Shown here piece after piece: positions 17,582-25,757 of a DNA stretch of 64,000 nucleotides. The notes under the pieces are model-generated. The model searched no databases. It was given only the letters and a program-made list of their open reading frames with translations, and was not told the DNA's origin. Source of the stretch: Sinorhizobium fredii NGR234 (GTDB taxonomy: Bacteria; Pseudomonadota; Alphaproteobacteria; Rhizobiales; Rhizobiaceae). Position 1 is the first letter of the stretch; the number at the start of each line of letters is the position of its first letter. Both the position numbers and the translations under genes were made by a program. The DNA lies in assembly GCF_000018545.1 (NCBI RefSeq), contig NC_012587.1:1426001-1490000 (forward strand), written 5' to 3'.

Positions 17582-19426
17582 TCAGGCGCGCACGCGCACG
17601 TAGGAGCCCGGCGCTTCCTCGATCGAGTTGAGCGGCCCACCCGCCTTGCGGGCCGGAACGCGCCGCTTGTCGAGCTTTTCGGTCCAGTCCTGCCAGTGCG
17701 GCCACCAGGAACCCGGCGTCTCCTTTGCCTTCTCGAACCACGCCTCCAGATCGCCCTTCGGGGGCCCGCCCGTCCAGAACTGATATTTGCTCTTGTCCGG
17801 CGGGTTGACGACGCCGGCGATGTGGCCGGAGCCCGATAGAACGAAGGTGACCTTGCCGCCGAAGAGCCCGCTGCCGAGGAAGACGGACTTCGCAGGCGCG
17901 ATGTGATCTTCCTTGGTGGCCAGGTTGTAGATGGGGATCGTCACGTCGCCGAGCGACATCTTGCGGCCGGCAAGGACCATCTCACCCTTCGCGAGCTTGT
18001 TCTCGAGATAGCAATTGCGCAGATAGAAGGAGTGGTTGGCGGCGGGCATCCGCGTCGAATCGGAGTTCCAGTAGAGCAGGTCGAAGGGCAGGGGGTCCTG
18101 GCCCTTCAGGTAGTTGTTGACGAAATACGGCCAGATCAGTTCGGAGGCACGAAGCATGTTGAACGCGGTCGCCATTTTCGAGCCCTCGAGGTAGCCCGTC
18201 GTGCTCATCTTGGCTTCGATCTGCTCGATTTGGTCGTCATCGACAAAGACCTTGAGGTCGCCTGCATAGGTGAAATCCACCTGGGTCGTGAAGAGTGTCG
18301 CCGAGCGGATCCGGTCGTCGCCCTCGGCGGCATGGAGCGCCAGCGTGGCGGCGAGCAGGGTACCGCCGACGCAATAGCCGATCGCATTGACCTCCCGCTC
18401 GCCGGTTGCCTGTTCGATCGTGTCGAGCGCGAAACCGACACCTTCGCGCGCATAGGCCTCCCAGCCCTTCTGGGCGTGGCGCTCATCCGGATTGACCCAG
18501 GAAATGACGAAGACCGTGTGGCCCTGATCCACAGCCCATTTGATGAAGGATTTCTGCGGGTTGAGATCGAGCACGTAGTACTTGTTGATCCACGGCGGGC
18601 AGATCAGCAACGGTCGCTTCAGCACCGTTTCGGTGCTCGCCTCATACTGAATGACCTGGCAAATCTCGGATTGCGCGATCACCTTGCCCGGGGTGATCGC
18701 AATGTTCTCGCCGATGGCAAACTTGCTGGTATCCGTTTGCCTGAGCCGGAGTTCGCCGCGCCCGGCGGCGATGTCCTCGGCGAGCATCTTCATGCCCTTG
18801 ACGAGATTGGCGCCGCTCGTAGCCACGGTCTCCCGGTAGAGTTGCGGATTGGTGGTGATGAAGTTGCTCGGGGAGAGCGCGCTGGAAATCTGGCGGACGT
18901 AGAAGGCGGCCTTGTGGCGGGTATGATCGTCGAGCCCCTCGGCCTCCTCGACCATGTGCTCCGCCCAGTCGGATGTGACGAAATAGGCCTGGCGAACGAA
19001 GTCGAAGAACGGGTTCTTCACCCAGTCCTCGTCCGCAAAGCGCTTGTCGTTGCGTTGGAGGCTCTCCGATTCGGCGACGTTGTCGCCGGCCATCCGGTGC
19101 AATGTCCGCGACCAGATGTCGAAGAAGCTCCCCATCAGGTGCGTCTGTGCTTCCAGCGTCCGGCGCGGATCGGAAAGCCAGTATTCGGAGACTTTGGAGA
19201 GAGTCTTGACCATGTCGGAGACAGGTTCTGCGAAGGTGTCTTTTTTCTCGCCGGTCTCCCGCGGCGCCAGCCATGCGGACGCAGCCTTTCCCATCTGCTC
19301 GGCCGCGCGGGCCAGGTTGACGGCCAGGTTCTGGGGGTCCTTGACGATGTAGGGTTCGACCGATTTGGGATCGAAGCCCGGGTAGCCGCCCTTGCCCGTG
19401 GTGTCCTCGGCCTTGTCTGATGTCAC
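17582..19426 (-). CDS. phaC: Class I poly(3-hydroxyalkanoate) synthase
   Basis: This 614-residue enzyme polymerises 3-hydroxyacyl-CoA into PHB granules. The lipase-like box is GYCVGG with the catalytic Cys. The supporting Asp is in TKEDHIAP and the catalytic His in GSGHIAGVVN. The PhaC N-terminal domain starts near residue 100 (PRRTLEAQTHLMGSFFDIW). The GTG at 19426 is chosen because GGAGGA lies 8 bases upstream; the open frame extends about 200 bp further. Class I is inferred from length and absence of phaE nearby. The phaA/phaB genes are elsewhere. Confidence 0.96.
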   Translation of the reverse strand: MTSDKAEDTTGKGGYPGFDPKSVEPYIVKDPQNLAVNLARAAEQMGKAASAWLAPRETGEKKDTFAEPVSDMVKTLSKVSEYWLSDPRRTLEAQTHLMGSFFDIWSRTLHRMAGDNVAESESLQRNDKRFADEDWVKNPFFDFVRQAYFVTSDWAEHMVEEAEGLDDHTRHKAAFYVRQISSALSPSNFITTNPQLYRETVATSGANLVKGMKMLAEDIAAGRGELRLRQTDTSKFAIGENIAITPGKVIAQSEICQVIQYEASTETVLKRPLLICPPWINKYYVLDLNPQKSFIKWAVDQGHTVFVISWVNPDERHAQKGWEAYAREGVGFALDTIEQATGEREVNAIGYCVGGTLLAATLALHAAEGDDRIRSATLFTTQVDFTYAGDLKVFVDDDQIEQIEAKMSTTGYLEGSKMATAFNMLRASELIWPYFVNNYLKGQDPLPFDLLYWNSDSTRMPAANHSFYLRNCYLENKLAKGEMVLAGRKMSLGDVTIPIYNLATKEDHIAPAKSVFLGSGLFGGKVTFVLSGSGHIAGVVNPPDKSKYQFWTGGPPKGDLEAWFEKAKETPGSWWPHWQDWTEKLDKRRVPARKAGGPLNSIEEAPGSYVRVRA

Positions 19427-19535
19427 CCGGCGTCCTCCACAGCACGTTGTTTGTTTTGTATTTTTACATTCTGCCCGAAAATGATTACAAGGGCTAGCGC
19501 ATCGTCGCCCCTTAAAAACAGAGGTCATCGCCAGC

Positions 19536-19841
19536 ATGCTCGTCGTCGGAAACCAGCGTTCGCTTTCCCGGATTTCCGGGTTGATCCTTGCAGGCCTGCT
19601 TGCCGGATGCAATTCGACGGCCGATCTCGCCACCTACCCTTCGGTCTATGGGCAGAAACCTGCCGCCATGCAGCAGATGACCGACGAAGAGGCTGTAAAC
19701 ATGCAGGGGCGGCTGACGGCACTTGCCGCGCAGCGTAAATCCGGCGCCATCTCCGAAGCGGAGTATCAGCGCCGTCTGAAGGAATTGCAGTTGCTCGCCG
19801 AACAGCATGGGGCCGAAGCGCTGAAACAGATCGAGAATTAG
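19536..19841 (+). CDS. Small lipoprotein with SHOCT-like C-terminus
   Basis: This 101-residue protein starts with a lipoprotein signal peptide (ILAGLLAGC, lipobox Cys near residue 25). The C-terminal 40 residues (LAAQRKSGAISEAEYQRRLKEL) look like a SHOCT-type helical motif. It is divergent from phaC across an AT-rich 109-bp gap that probably holds both promoters. Outer-membrane attachment is expected; the function is unknown. Confidence 0.8.
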   Translation: MLVVGNQRSLSRISGLILAGLLAGCNSTADLATYPSVYGQKPAAMQQMTDEEAVNMQGRLTALAAQRKSGAISEAEYQRRLKELQLLAEQHGAEALKQIEN

Positions 19842-19965
19842 CGCTTGCCTTTCTCGTGATTTGGCCGCAAAGCGTTGAGTAGCCGCACTGACGGCCATTC
19901 ACCCCGCGCATGTTGAGCGATTGCCGAAAAGGCCCGTGAAAGCGCGCGCCAAATGAGGTCTGGAG

Positions 19966-21183
19966 ATGGAAGAGTTTCACAAAGTCCGGCGTTTGCCGCC
20001 CTATGTTTTCGAACAGGTCAACCGTTTGAAAGCAAGCGCGCGAGCCGCCGGTGCTGACATCATCGACCTCGGCATGGGCAATCCGGATCTTCCCACTCCG
20101 CAGTCGATCGTCGACAAGCTTTGCGAGGTCGTCCAGGACCCGCGCACGCATCGTTATTCGTCGTCGAAGGGCATTCCCGGGCTGCGTCGCGCCCAGGCCG
20201 CCTATTATGCCCGCCGCTTCGGCGTCAAGCTCAATCCCGAGACGCAGGTCGTCGCCACGCTTGGTTCGAAGGAAGGCTTCGCCAACATGGCCCAGGCGAT
20301 CACCGCTCCGGGCGATGTCGTTTTGTGCCCGAACCCGACCTATCCGATCCACGCCTTCGGCTTCCTGATGGCCGGCGGCGTTATCCGCTCGATCTCGGTG
20401 GAGCCCGACGAGAGCTTCTTCCCGCCGCTCGAGCGCGCCGTGAAGCACTCGATCCCGAAACCCCTGGCGCTGATCCTCAACTATCCGTCCAATCCGACGG
20501 CCCAGGTCGCGACGCTTGATTTCTACAAGGACGTCATCGCCTTCGCGAAGAAGCACGACATCATCGTGCTGTCGGACCTTGCCTATTCGGAAATCTATTT
20601 CGACGACGTGCCGCCGCCCTCGGTCCTGGAAGTGCCGGGCGCGATCGACGTCACGGTTGAATTCACCTCGATGTCGAAGACCTTCTCGATGCCTGGCTGG
20701 CGCATGGGCTTTGCGGTCGGCAACGAGCGGCTGATTGCGGCGCTGACGCGGGTGAAATCCTACCTCGACTACGGCGCCTTCACGCCGATCCAGGTGGCCG
20801 CGACCCAGGCGCTGAACGGCGACGGCAGCGACATCGCCGAGGTCCGCAACATCTACAAGCGCCGCCGCGACGTGATGGTCGACAGCTTCGGCAAGGCCGG
20901 CTTCGAAGTGCCGCCGCCGCCGGCGACGATGTTCGCCTGGGCGAAGATCCCGGAAAAATTCCGCCACCTCGGTTCTCTGGAATTCTCCAAGCTGCTGGTC
21001 GAGAAGGCGGATGTCGCGGTGGCCCCAGGCATCGGTTTCGGCGAGCAGGGCGACGACTATGTCCGCCTGGCGCTGGTCGAGAACGAGCACCGCATCCGCC
21101 AGGCGGCGCGCAACATCAAGCGCTTCCTGTCGACGGCGGATGAGACGATGCACAATGTCGTCTCGTTGAATGCGCATCGGTAA
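19966..21183 (+). CDS. Class I/II PLP aminotransferase (AlaC / LL-DAP aminotransferase-like)
   Basis: This 405-residue fold-type I aminotransferase has the N-terminal IIDLGMGNPDLPTP, the cofactor-binding ILNYPSNPTAQVA, the PLP lysine in SMSKTFSMPGWRMGF, and the C-terminal Arg region GDDYVRLALVENEHRIRQA. It resembles AlaC-type alanine transaminases and LL-diaminopimelate aminotransferases. In rhizobia the homologue upstream of hom is often labelled aspartate aminotransferase B. The amino donor cannot be fixed from sequence. It lies 73 bp upstream of hom with a hairpin between. Confidence 0.9.
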   Translation: MEEFHKVRRLPPYVFEQVNRLKASARAAGADIIDLGMGNPDLPTPQSIVDKLCEVVQDPRTHRYSSSKGIPGLRRAQAAYYARRFGVKLNPETQVVATLGSKEGFANMAQAITAPGDVVLCPNPTYPIHAFGFLMAGGVIRSISVEPDESFFPPLERAVKHSIPKPLALILNYPSNPTAQVATLDFYKDVIAFAKKHDIIVLSDLAYSEIYFDDVPPPSVLEVPGAIDVTVEFTSMSKTFSMPGWRMGFAVGNERLIAALTRVKSYLDYGAFTPIQVAATQALNGDGSDIAEVRNIYKRRRDVMVDSFGKAGFEVPPPPATMFAWAKIPEKFRHLGSLEFSKLLVEKADVAVAPGIGFGEQGDDYVRLALVENEHRIRQAARNIKRFLSTADETMHNVVSLNAHR

Positions 21184-21210
21184 GATCAGAGCCGACCTTC
21201 GCACACAATG

Positions 21211-21238
21211 GCCCCGCCAGTCCGGCGGGGCGCCTTCT
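21211..21238 (+). terminator. Hairpin between the aminotransferase gene and hom
   Basis: An 8-bp GC stem (GCCCCGCC / GGCGGGGC, loop AGTCC) is followed by GCCTTCT. The T tract is weak, so it may be an attenuating or processing hairpin rather than a full terminator. Confidence 0.45.
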
Positions 21239-21256
21239 ACATGTTAGGAACTTGCT

Positions 21257-22579
21257 ATGGCAGATGCCCTCAAAATCGGCATTGCGGGCTTGGGGACGGT
21301 TGGTGCCTCGCTCGTGCGGATTCTCCAGGAACGTCATGAGATGCTGGCAACGACGTGCGGAAGGCCGATCGAGCTTGTTGCCGTGGCGGCAAGGGACCGC
21401 AGCAAGGACCGCGGCGTCGATCTGGCGAAGGCCGCCTGGTTCGAGGATGCGGTGGCGCTCGCTTCCGAGGCGGACATCGATGTCTTCGTCGAGTTGATGG
21501 GCGGCGCCGGCGATCCGGCCTATTCCTCGGTCAAGGCGGCCCTCAAGCGCGGCATCCATGTGGTTACCGCCAACAAGGCGCTGCTTGCCAAGCACGGCAT
21601 CGAACTCGCCGCCATCGCCGAGGAGCAGGGCGCGCTGCTCAACTACGAGGCGGCGGTCGCGGGCGGTATCCCGGTCATCAAGGCGCTCCGCGAGTCCCTG
21701 ACGGGCAATACCGTTTCGCGCGTCTACGGGATCATGAACGGCACCTGCAACTACATCCTGACCAAGATGGAGAGGGAAGGGCTGACCTTCGAGGCTTGCC
21801 TGAAGGAAGCGCAGCGTCTTGGCTACGCCGAAGCGGACCCGGCCTTCGATATCGAGGGCAACGACACCGCGCACAAGCTCTCGATCCTGACCAGCCTCGC
21901 CTTCGGCACGGCGATCGCCGCCGACGATATTTACCTGGAAGGCATCACCAATATTTCGATCGAGGACATCCAGGCGGCTGCCGACCTTGGCTACCGCATC
22001 AAGCTGCTCGGCGTGGCGCAGCGCACCGAGAGCGGTATCGAGCAGCGCGTCCATCCGACGATGGTGCCCTATGATTCCGTCATCGCACAGGTCGACGGCG
22101 TGACGAACGCGGTCGCGGTCGAGTCGGACATTCTGGGCGAATTGCTGATGGTCGGCCCCGGTGCCGGCGGCAATGCGACGGCCTCGGCCGTGCTTGGCGA
22201 TATCGCCGATATCGCCAAGAGCCGACCGGGCGCCCAGCACGTCCCGGCCTTCGGGCGGCCGACCACGGCGCTGTTGCCTTACAAGCAGGCCCGGATGCAG
22301 AGCCACGAGGGCGGATATTTCATCCGTCTGAAAGTGGTCGATCGCACGGGCGTGTTCGCCAACATAGCCGGCCATATGGCACAGAACGACATCTCGCTCG
22401 AATCGATCATGCAGCATTCCAAGCACTATGCGGATCCTGCCGAACCGAAGACGATCATCCTGGTCACGCATGCCACGCACGAAGCCTCGGTGCGCAAGGC
22501 GATCGTCTCGATCAAGGGCGAGGGTTATCTCGTCGGTGAACCGCAGGTCATCCGCATCGAGCGGCCCAAGGACTGGTGA
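21257..22579 (+). CDS. hom: Homoserine dehydrogenase
   Basis: This 440-residue enzyme reduces aspartate semialdehyde to homoserine for Thr/Met synthesis. The N-terminal NAD(P)-binding motif is GIAGLGTVGASLVR. The catalytic region is GIMNGTCNYILTKME with the downstream YAEADPAFDIEGNDTAHKL signature. The C-terminal ACT domain (about residues 355-430, YFIRLKVVDRTGVFANIAGH) suggests feedback inhibition by threonine. It is monofunctional, with no aspartokinase fused. Confidence 0.96.
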   Translation: MADALKIGIAGLGTVGASLVRILQERHEMLATTCGRPIELVAVAARDRSKDRGVDLAKAAWFEDAVALASEADIDVFVELMGGAGDPAYSSVKAALKRGIHVVTANKALLAKHGIELAAIAEEQGALLNYEAAVAGGIPVIKALRESLTGNTVSRVYGIMNGTCNYILTKMEREGLTFEACLKEAQRLGYAEADPAFDIEGNDTAHKLSILTSLAFGTAIAADDIYLEGITNISIEDIQAAADLGYRIKLLGVAQRTESGIEQRVHPTMVPYDSVIAQVDGVTNAVAVESDILGELLMVGPGAGGNATASAVLGDIADIAKSRPGAQHVPAFGRPTTALLPYKQARMQSHEGGYFIRLKVVDRTGVFANIAGHMAQNDISLESIMQHSKHYADPAEPKTIILVTHATHEASVRKAIVSIKGEGYLVGEPQVIRIERPKDW

Positions 22580-22710
22580 TCGCGCATTTGCATTAAATCT
22601 GTTGAGAAACCGCTCTGGCATGCCTGTCGCGGGCCGGAGCGCCCGGCCTGCCGGTTTTTCCGCCTCGAAATCTTCGCTAAGAACGGAGGGACTTCGGGCG
22701 GACAGGCAAC

Positions 22711-24513
22711 ATGAACCTATTGGCGGATCCGATAGAGCGGGCATTTCTCGGCGTCGAACGCTCGATCAGCGGTCAGCGTTGGGTCTCGCGCTTGGACCAG
22801 GCCGGGCAGAATCGGGCCTTGGCGATCAGCCAGGTGCATGGCTATTCGGAGCTCATCGCACGGGTGCTGGCAGGCCGCGGTGTCGGGCTGGACGACGCGG
22901 CTCAATTTCTCGACCCGACGCTGCGCGCGCTGATGCCCGATCCGGACGTTCTGACCGATTGCCGCAAGGCGGCGGAGCGGCTCGCCCACGCCATTCGGCA
23001 CGGCGAGAAAGTCGCGATCTTCGGCGACTACGACGTCGACGGCGCAGCGTCCTCTGCACTGATGCTGCGCTTCCTGCGTCATTTCGACATCCGGGCCGAG
23101 ATCTATATTCCCGACCGCATCTTCGAGGGCTACGGGCCCAATCCGCAGGCGATCGAACAGCTGATCGAGAACGGTGCCGGACTGATCGTCTCCGTCGACT
23201 GCGGTTCGACCAGCCATGAATCGCTCGCCGTCGCTGCCGAACGTGGCGTAGACGTGGTCGTCATCGATCATCACCAGGTGGGGGCGACGCTTCCGCCCTG
23301 CCATGCTCTTGTCAATCCCAATCGCGAGGATGACTTGTCGGGCCAGGGGCATCTCTGCGCTGCCGGTGTCGTCTATCTGGTGCTCGTCAACACGTTGCGG
23401 GTGCTGCGCCTGGCGGGCGTGCCGCGCGCCGCCTCATTCGATCTGCTGGCGCTGCTCGACCTGGTCGCGCTGGCAACGGTCTGCGACGTCGTCCCGCTGA
23501 AGGGGCTGAACCGTGCCTATGTGGTCAAGGGGCTGATCGCCGCACGGCATATGGGGAACAATGGGTTGGCGGCGCTTCTTCGCAAGGCGGCGATCGGCGG
23601 CCCGGTCACGCCCTATCATCTCGGCTTCCTGATCGGGCCGCGCATCAATGCGGGTGGCCGGATCGGCGATGCCGCGCTCGGTAGTCGGCTGTTGACCCTC
23701 GACGACGCCACGGCAGCCGAGGTGATCGCCAGCCAGCTCGATGAGCTCAATCGCGAGCGGCAGGCGATGGAGGCGGCGATGCTTGCCGAGGCCGAGGCGG
23801 AAGTGCTGGCGGAATACGGCACGGGCGAGGGTGCCACCGTCATAATCACCGCCAGGGAAAACTGGCACCCCGGCATCGTCGGTCTCATTGCGGCACGCAT
23901 CAAGGAGAAATTCCGCCGGCCGGCCTTCGCCATCGCCTTCGATCCGAACGGCCGGGGTACGGGTTCCGGTCGATCGATCCCCGGCTTCGATATGGGTCGG
24001 CTCGTTCGCGCCGCCGTCGATGACGGCCTTCTCGTCAAGGGGGGCGGCCACGCCATGGCCGCCGGCCTGACTGTCGAGCGAGCCAAGCTCGGGCGATTGC
24101 GCCAGTTCTTCGAGGAGCGCGCCGAGAGCGCAGTGCGCGACCTCGTCGCCGTTGAGACGCTCAAGCTCGACGGCGCGCTGGCCGCGGCCGGGGCGACGCT
24201 CGACCTCGTCGACCTTCTTGACCAGGCCGGTCCCTATGGCTCGGCCCATCCGCAGCCGGTCTTCGCCTTTCCCCAGCATCGGCTGCGCGACAGCCGCCAG
24301 GTCGGCGCCAACCATATCAAGGTGACGCTCGAGGGCCACGACGGCAGTAGGGTCGACGGCATCGCCTTCCGGGCGACGGAAACGCCGCTCGGCGATTTCC
24401 TGCTCGGCAGTCGCGGCTCGACGGTCCATGTCGCCGGATCGGTTTCGGCGGATCTCTGGCAGGGTACGCGCCGGGTTCAACTGCGTGTGACGGACGCGGC
24501 GAAGGCCGGCTGA
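22711..24513 (+). CDS. recJ: Single-stranded-DNA-specific exonuclease RecJ
   Basis: This 600-residue 5'-3' ssDNA exonuclease acts in recombination and mismatch repair. Motif I is IFGDYDVDGAASSALM near residue 105, and the DHH motif VVVIDHHQVG is near residue 180. DHHA1 follows (GPRINAGGRIGDAALGSRLL, then KGGGHAMAAGLTV), and an OB-like C-terminal domain binds DNA. It follows hom by 131 bp with no gene between. In many relatives I would expect glpX there. Confidence 0.95.
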   Translation: MNLLADPIERAFLGVERSISGQRWVSRLDQAGQNRALAISQVHGYSELIARVLAGRGVGLDDAAQFLDPTLRALMPDPDVLTDCRKAAERLAHAIRHGEKVAIFGDYDVDGAASSALMLRFLRHFDIRAEIYIPDRIFEGYGPNPQAIEQLIENGAGLIVSVDCGSTSHESLAVAAERGVDVVVIDHHQVGATLPPCHALVNPNREDDLSGQGHLCAAGVVYLVLVNTLRVLRLAGVPRAASFDLLALLDLVALATVCDVVPLKGLNRAYVVKGLIAARHMGNNGLAALLRKAAIGGPVTPYHLGFLIGPRINAGGRIGDAALGSRLLTLDDATAAEVIASQLDELNRERQAMEAAMLAEAEAEVLAEYGTGEGATVIITARENWHPGIVGLIAARIKEKFRRPAFAIAFDPNGRGTGSGRSIPGFDMGRLVRAAVDDGLLVKGGGHAMAAGLTVERAKLGRLRQFFEERAESAVRDLVAVETLKLDGALAAAGATLDLVDLLDQAGPYGSAHPQPVFAFPQHRLRDSRQVGANHIKVTLEGHDGSRVDGIAFRATETPLGDFLLGSRGSTVHVAGSVSADLWQGTRRVQLRVTDAAKAG

Positions 24514-24556
24514 TGACGGCGAGCCCGTGAAAACACGTTCAAGCCTTGCCTGATCC

Positions 24557-24660
24557 TACTGCATGTCTCCTTAAACCGACCTCGATTTAAGGACAAAACA
24601 TGCAGCAATTCAAAGTGTTACAGCGCCCTTTGCGCGTCTGATAAGACGCGCGGCGCTGTA
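24557..24660. repeat. RIME-type palindromic intergenic repeat, copy 1
   Basis: This 104-bp element contains two palindromes: CTTAAA...TTTAAGG in the first half, and GCGCC...GGCGC with the inner GCGCGTC/GACGCGC in the second. A close copy is at 39603-39707, sharing CTACTGCATGTCTC, GACAAA, CATGC and GCAATTCAAAG. Elements of this composition are scattered between genes in Sinorhizobium/Rhizobium. It lies 43 bp after recJ. Confidence 0.8.
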
Positions 24661-24696
24661 AGGTGCTTGCGATTACCCGGCGCCGGGGGGCCGCAA

Positions 24697-24969
24697 CTAT
24701 TGAAAAGCGAATCCCCCGGGTGCTCCGCTCTGCGGCACGATCGTCGGGTCGGAGAAGTTGCGGTAACCGAGCAACGGAACGTCGCATTTCAGATCAAATC
24801 GCCCAACGGGACCCCTGCGGACACAATCGTTCAACGTCCGGTACGGATGGCCCGCTATCTGATGCGATCCGGGCTCGGATTCGATACTGCCTGTTATGGT
24901 CGTGCATGAGGCAAGCGACGCAATGATAAAGACGCAAGCCATCATCAATGTCGAAGCGTGATATGTCAT
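24697..24969 (-). CDS. Small hypothetical lipoprotein
   Basis: This 90-residue protein has a lipoprotein signal peptide (MMACVFIIASLASC, lipobox Cys near residue 22). Its mature part has two further cysteines (TLNDCVRRG and LKCDVPLL) that could form a disulfide. AGGGGCG precedes the ATG. I do not recognise the family. It stands alone between the RIME repeat and the first tRNA-Glu. Confidence 0.7.
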   Translation of the reverse strand: MTYHASTLMMACVFIIASLASCTTITGSIESEPGSHQIAGHPYRTLNDCVRRGPVGRFDLKCDVPLLGYRNFSDPTIVPQSGAPGGFAFQ

Positions 24970-25199
24970 GGATCGCCCCTGTTTGCTGCCGGCCGGGCTC
25001 AAGCCAGCGGCTTGGGGCCGGGGCAGGAGAAAGACTGTTTCTCGCCGGTGAAAATTCATATAGCCGGCTTCTAATAAAGCGAATTCGAAAATATAAGGAT
25101 AGGCCCGTCGGGATCGAAACGCAAACGGCGCGAGCACGCTCTGCCGACCTGACAATAGCATAGAGCAGGGCAGTGCAATTGTTTGATTTTGCTTAGTAA

Positions 25200-25275
25200 T
25201 GGCACGCCCAACGGGACTCGAACCCGTGTTTCCGCCGTGAAAGGGCGGCGTCCTAGACCGCTAGACGATGGGCGC
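25200..25275 (-). tRNA. tRNA-Glu (UUC), variant copy
   Basis: This gene is 76 nt including encoded CCA, with anticodon loop CTTTCAC (TTC). It differs from the two identical tRNA-Glu(UUC) genes at 29542 and 29835 by one inserted base in the D loop (GGTCTAGG instead of GGTTAGG) and one substitution after the anticodon stem (GGAAAC for GGTAAC). It has the same promoter as those genes. Confidence 0.9.
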
Positions 25276-25360
25276 CTCTGCACGGTCTTTGAACCGCGCG
25301 AGTCAAGTTTGCAGAACCTTTGTGCCCGGATCGATGCACGGCGCTGCAAGACGAGGTGGC

Positions 25361-25389
25361 TTATAGTGGGGGCTTTGGATTCCTGCAAG
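25361..25389 (-). promoter_or_regulatory. Promoter of the tRNA-Glu at 25200
   Basis: On the minus strand CTTGCA, 17 bases, CTATAA, followed by the leader GCCACCTCGTCTTGCAG. The same boxes, spacing and leader recur upstream of the tRNA-Glu genes at 29542 and 29835, which supports a true promoter. Confidence 0.85.
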
Positions 25390-25465
25390 TGACCGAGCGT
25401 GACCAAGGCCGATTTTTCTTGGAAAACGGCCGGGGAGACGAGGACGGGCAAGTCGGCGAGGAACT

Positions 25466-25540
25466 TGGTACGCCCAACGGGACTCGAACCCGTGTTACCG
25501 CCGTGAGAGGGCGGCGTCCTGACCGCTAGACGATGGGCGC
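25466..25540 (-). tRNA. tRNA-Glu (CUC)
   Basis: This gene is 75 nt with CCA encoded. The anticodon loop CTCTCAC gives CUC, reading GAG. The body is otherwise nearly identical to the UUC genes except for one D-loop base and A instead of G before CCA. It lacks the shared CTTGCR/CTATAA promoter seen before the others, so its promoter is unclear. Confidence 0.93.
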
Positions 25541-25590
25541 CTGACCCGAAGCAACATACTATGAAAAAGATGAAATGGGAAAGAGGAGGA

Positions 25591-25610
25591 ATGGCACGCC
25601 CAAGGGCACT
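25591..25610 (-). repeat. Remnant of a tRNA-Glu 3' end
   Basis: ATGGCACGCCCAA matches the last bases (plus one flanking base) of the tRNA-Glu genes, then the match decays within a few bases. It lies 50 bp upstream of the CUC gene in the same orientation. It could be a leftover of a deleted tRNA copy or of an integration event at a tRNA 3' end. Confidence 0.5.
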
Positions 25611-25757
25611 GCCATTCGCTTGATTTTGCCAGGCTTTCTTGGATGAAGGCTGCGCCTGCTCGCCCTAAGCTGCAGCCTGGCGCGAGGCCATCGCCAACGG
25701 GCAAGCGGAAGCAATGCCGTTGTTGAGCCCTTTCTTTAGCGGCATCTCAGAGGTGAG

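Noticed and set aside
17903..19420. A 505-codon plus-strand frame opposite phaC
   Set aside because: It is antisense to an intact PhaC with a clear catalytic triad, and has no recognisable domain.
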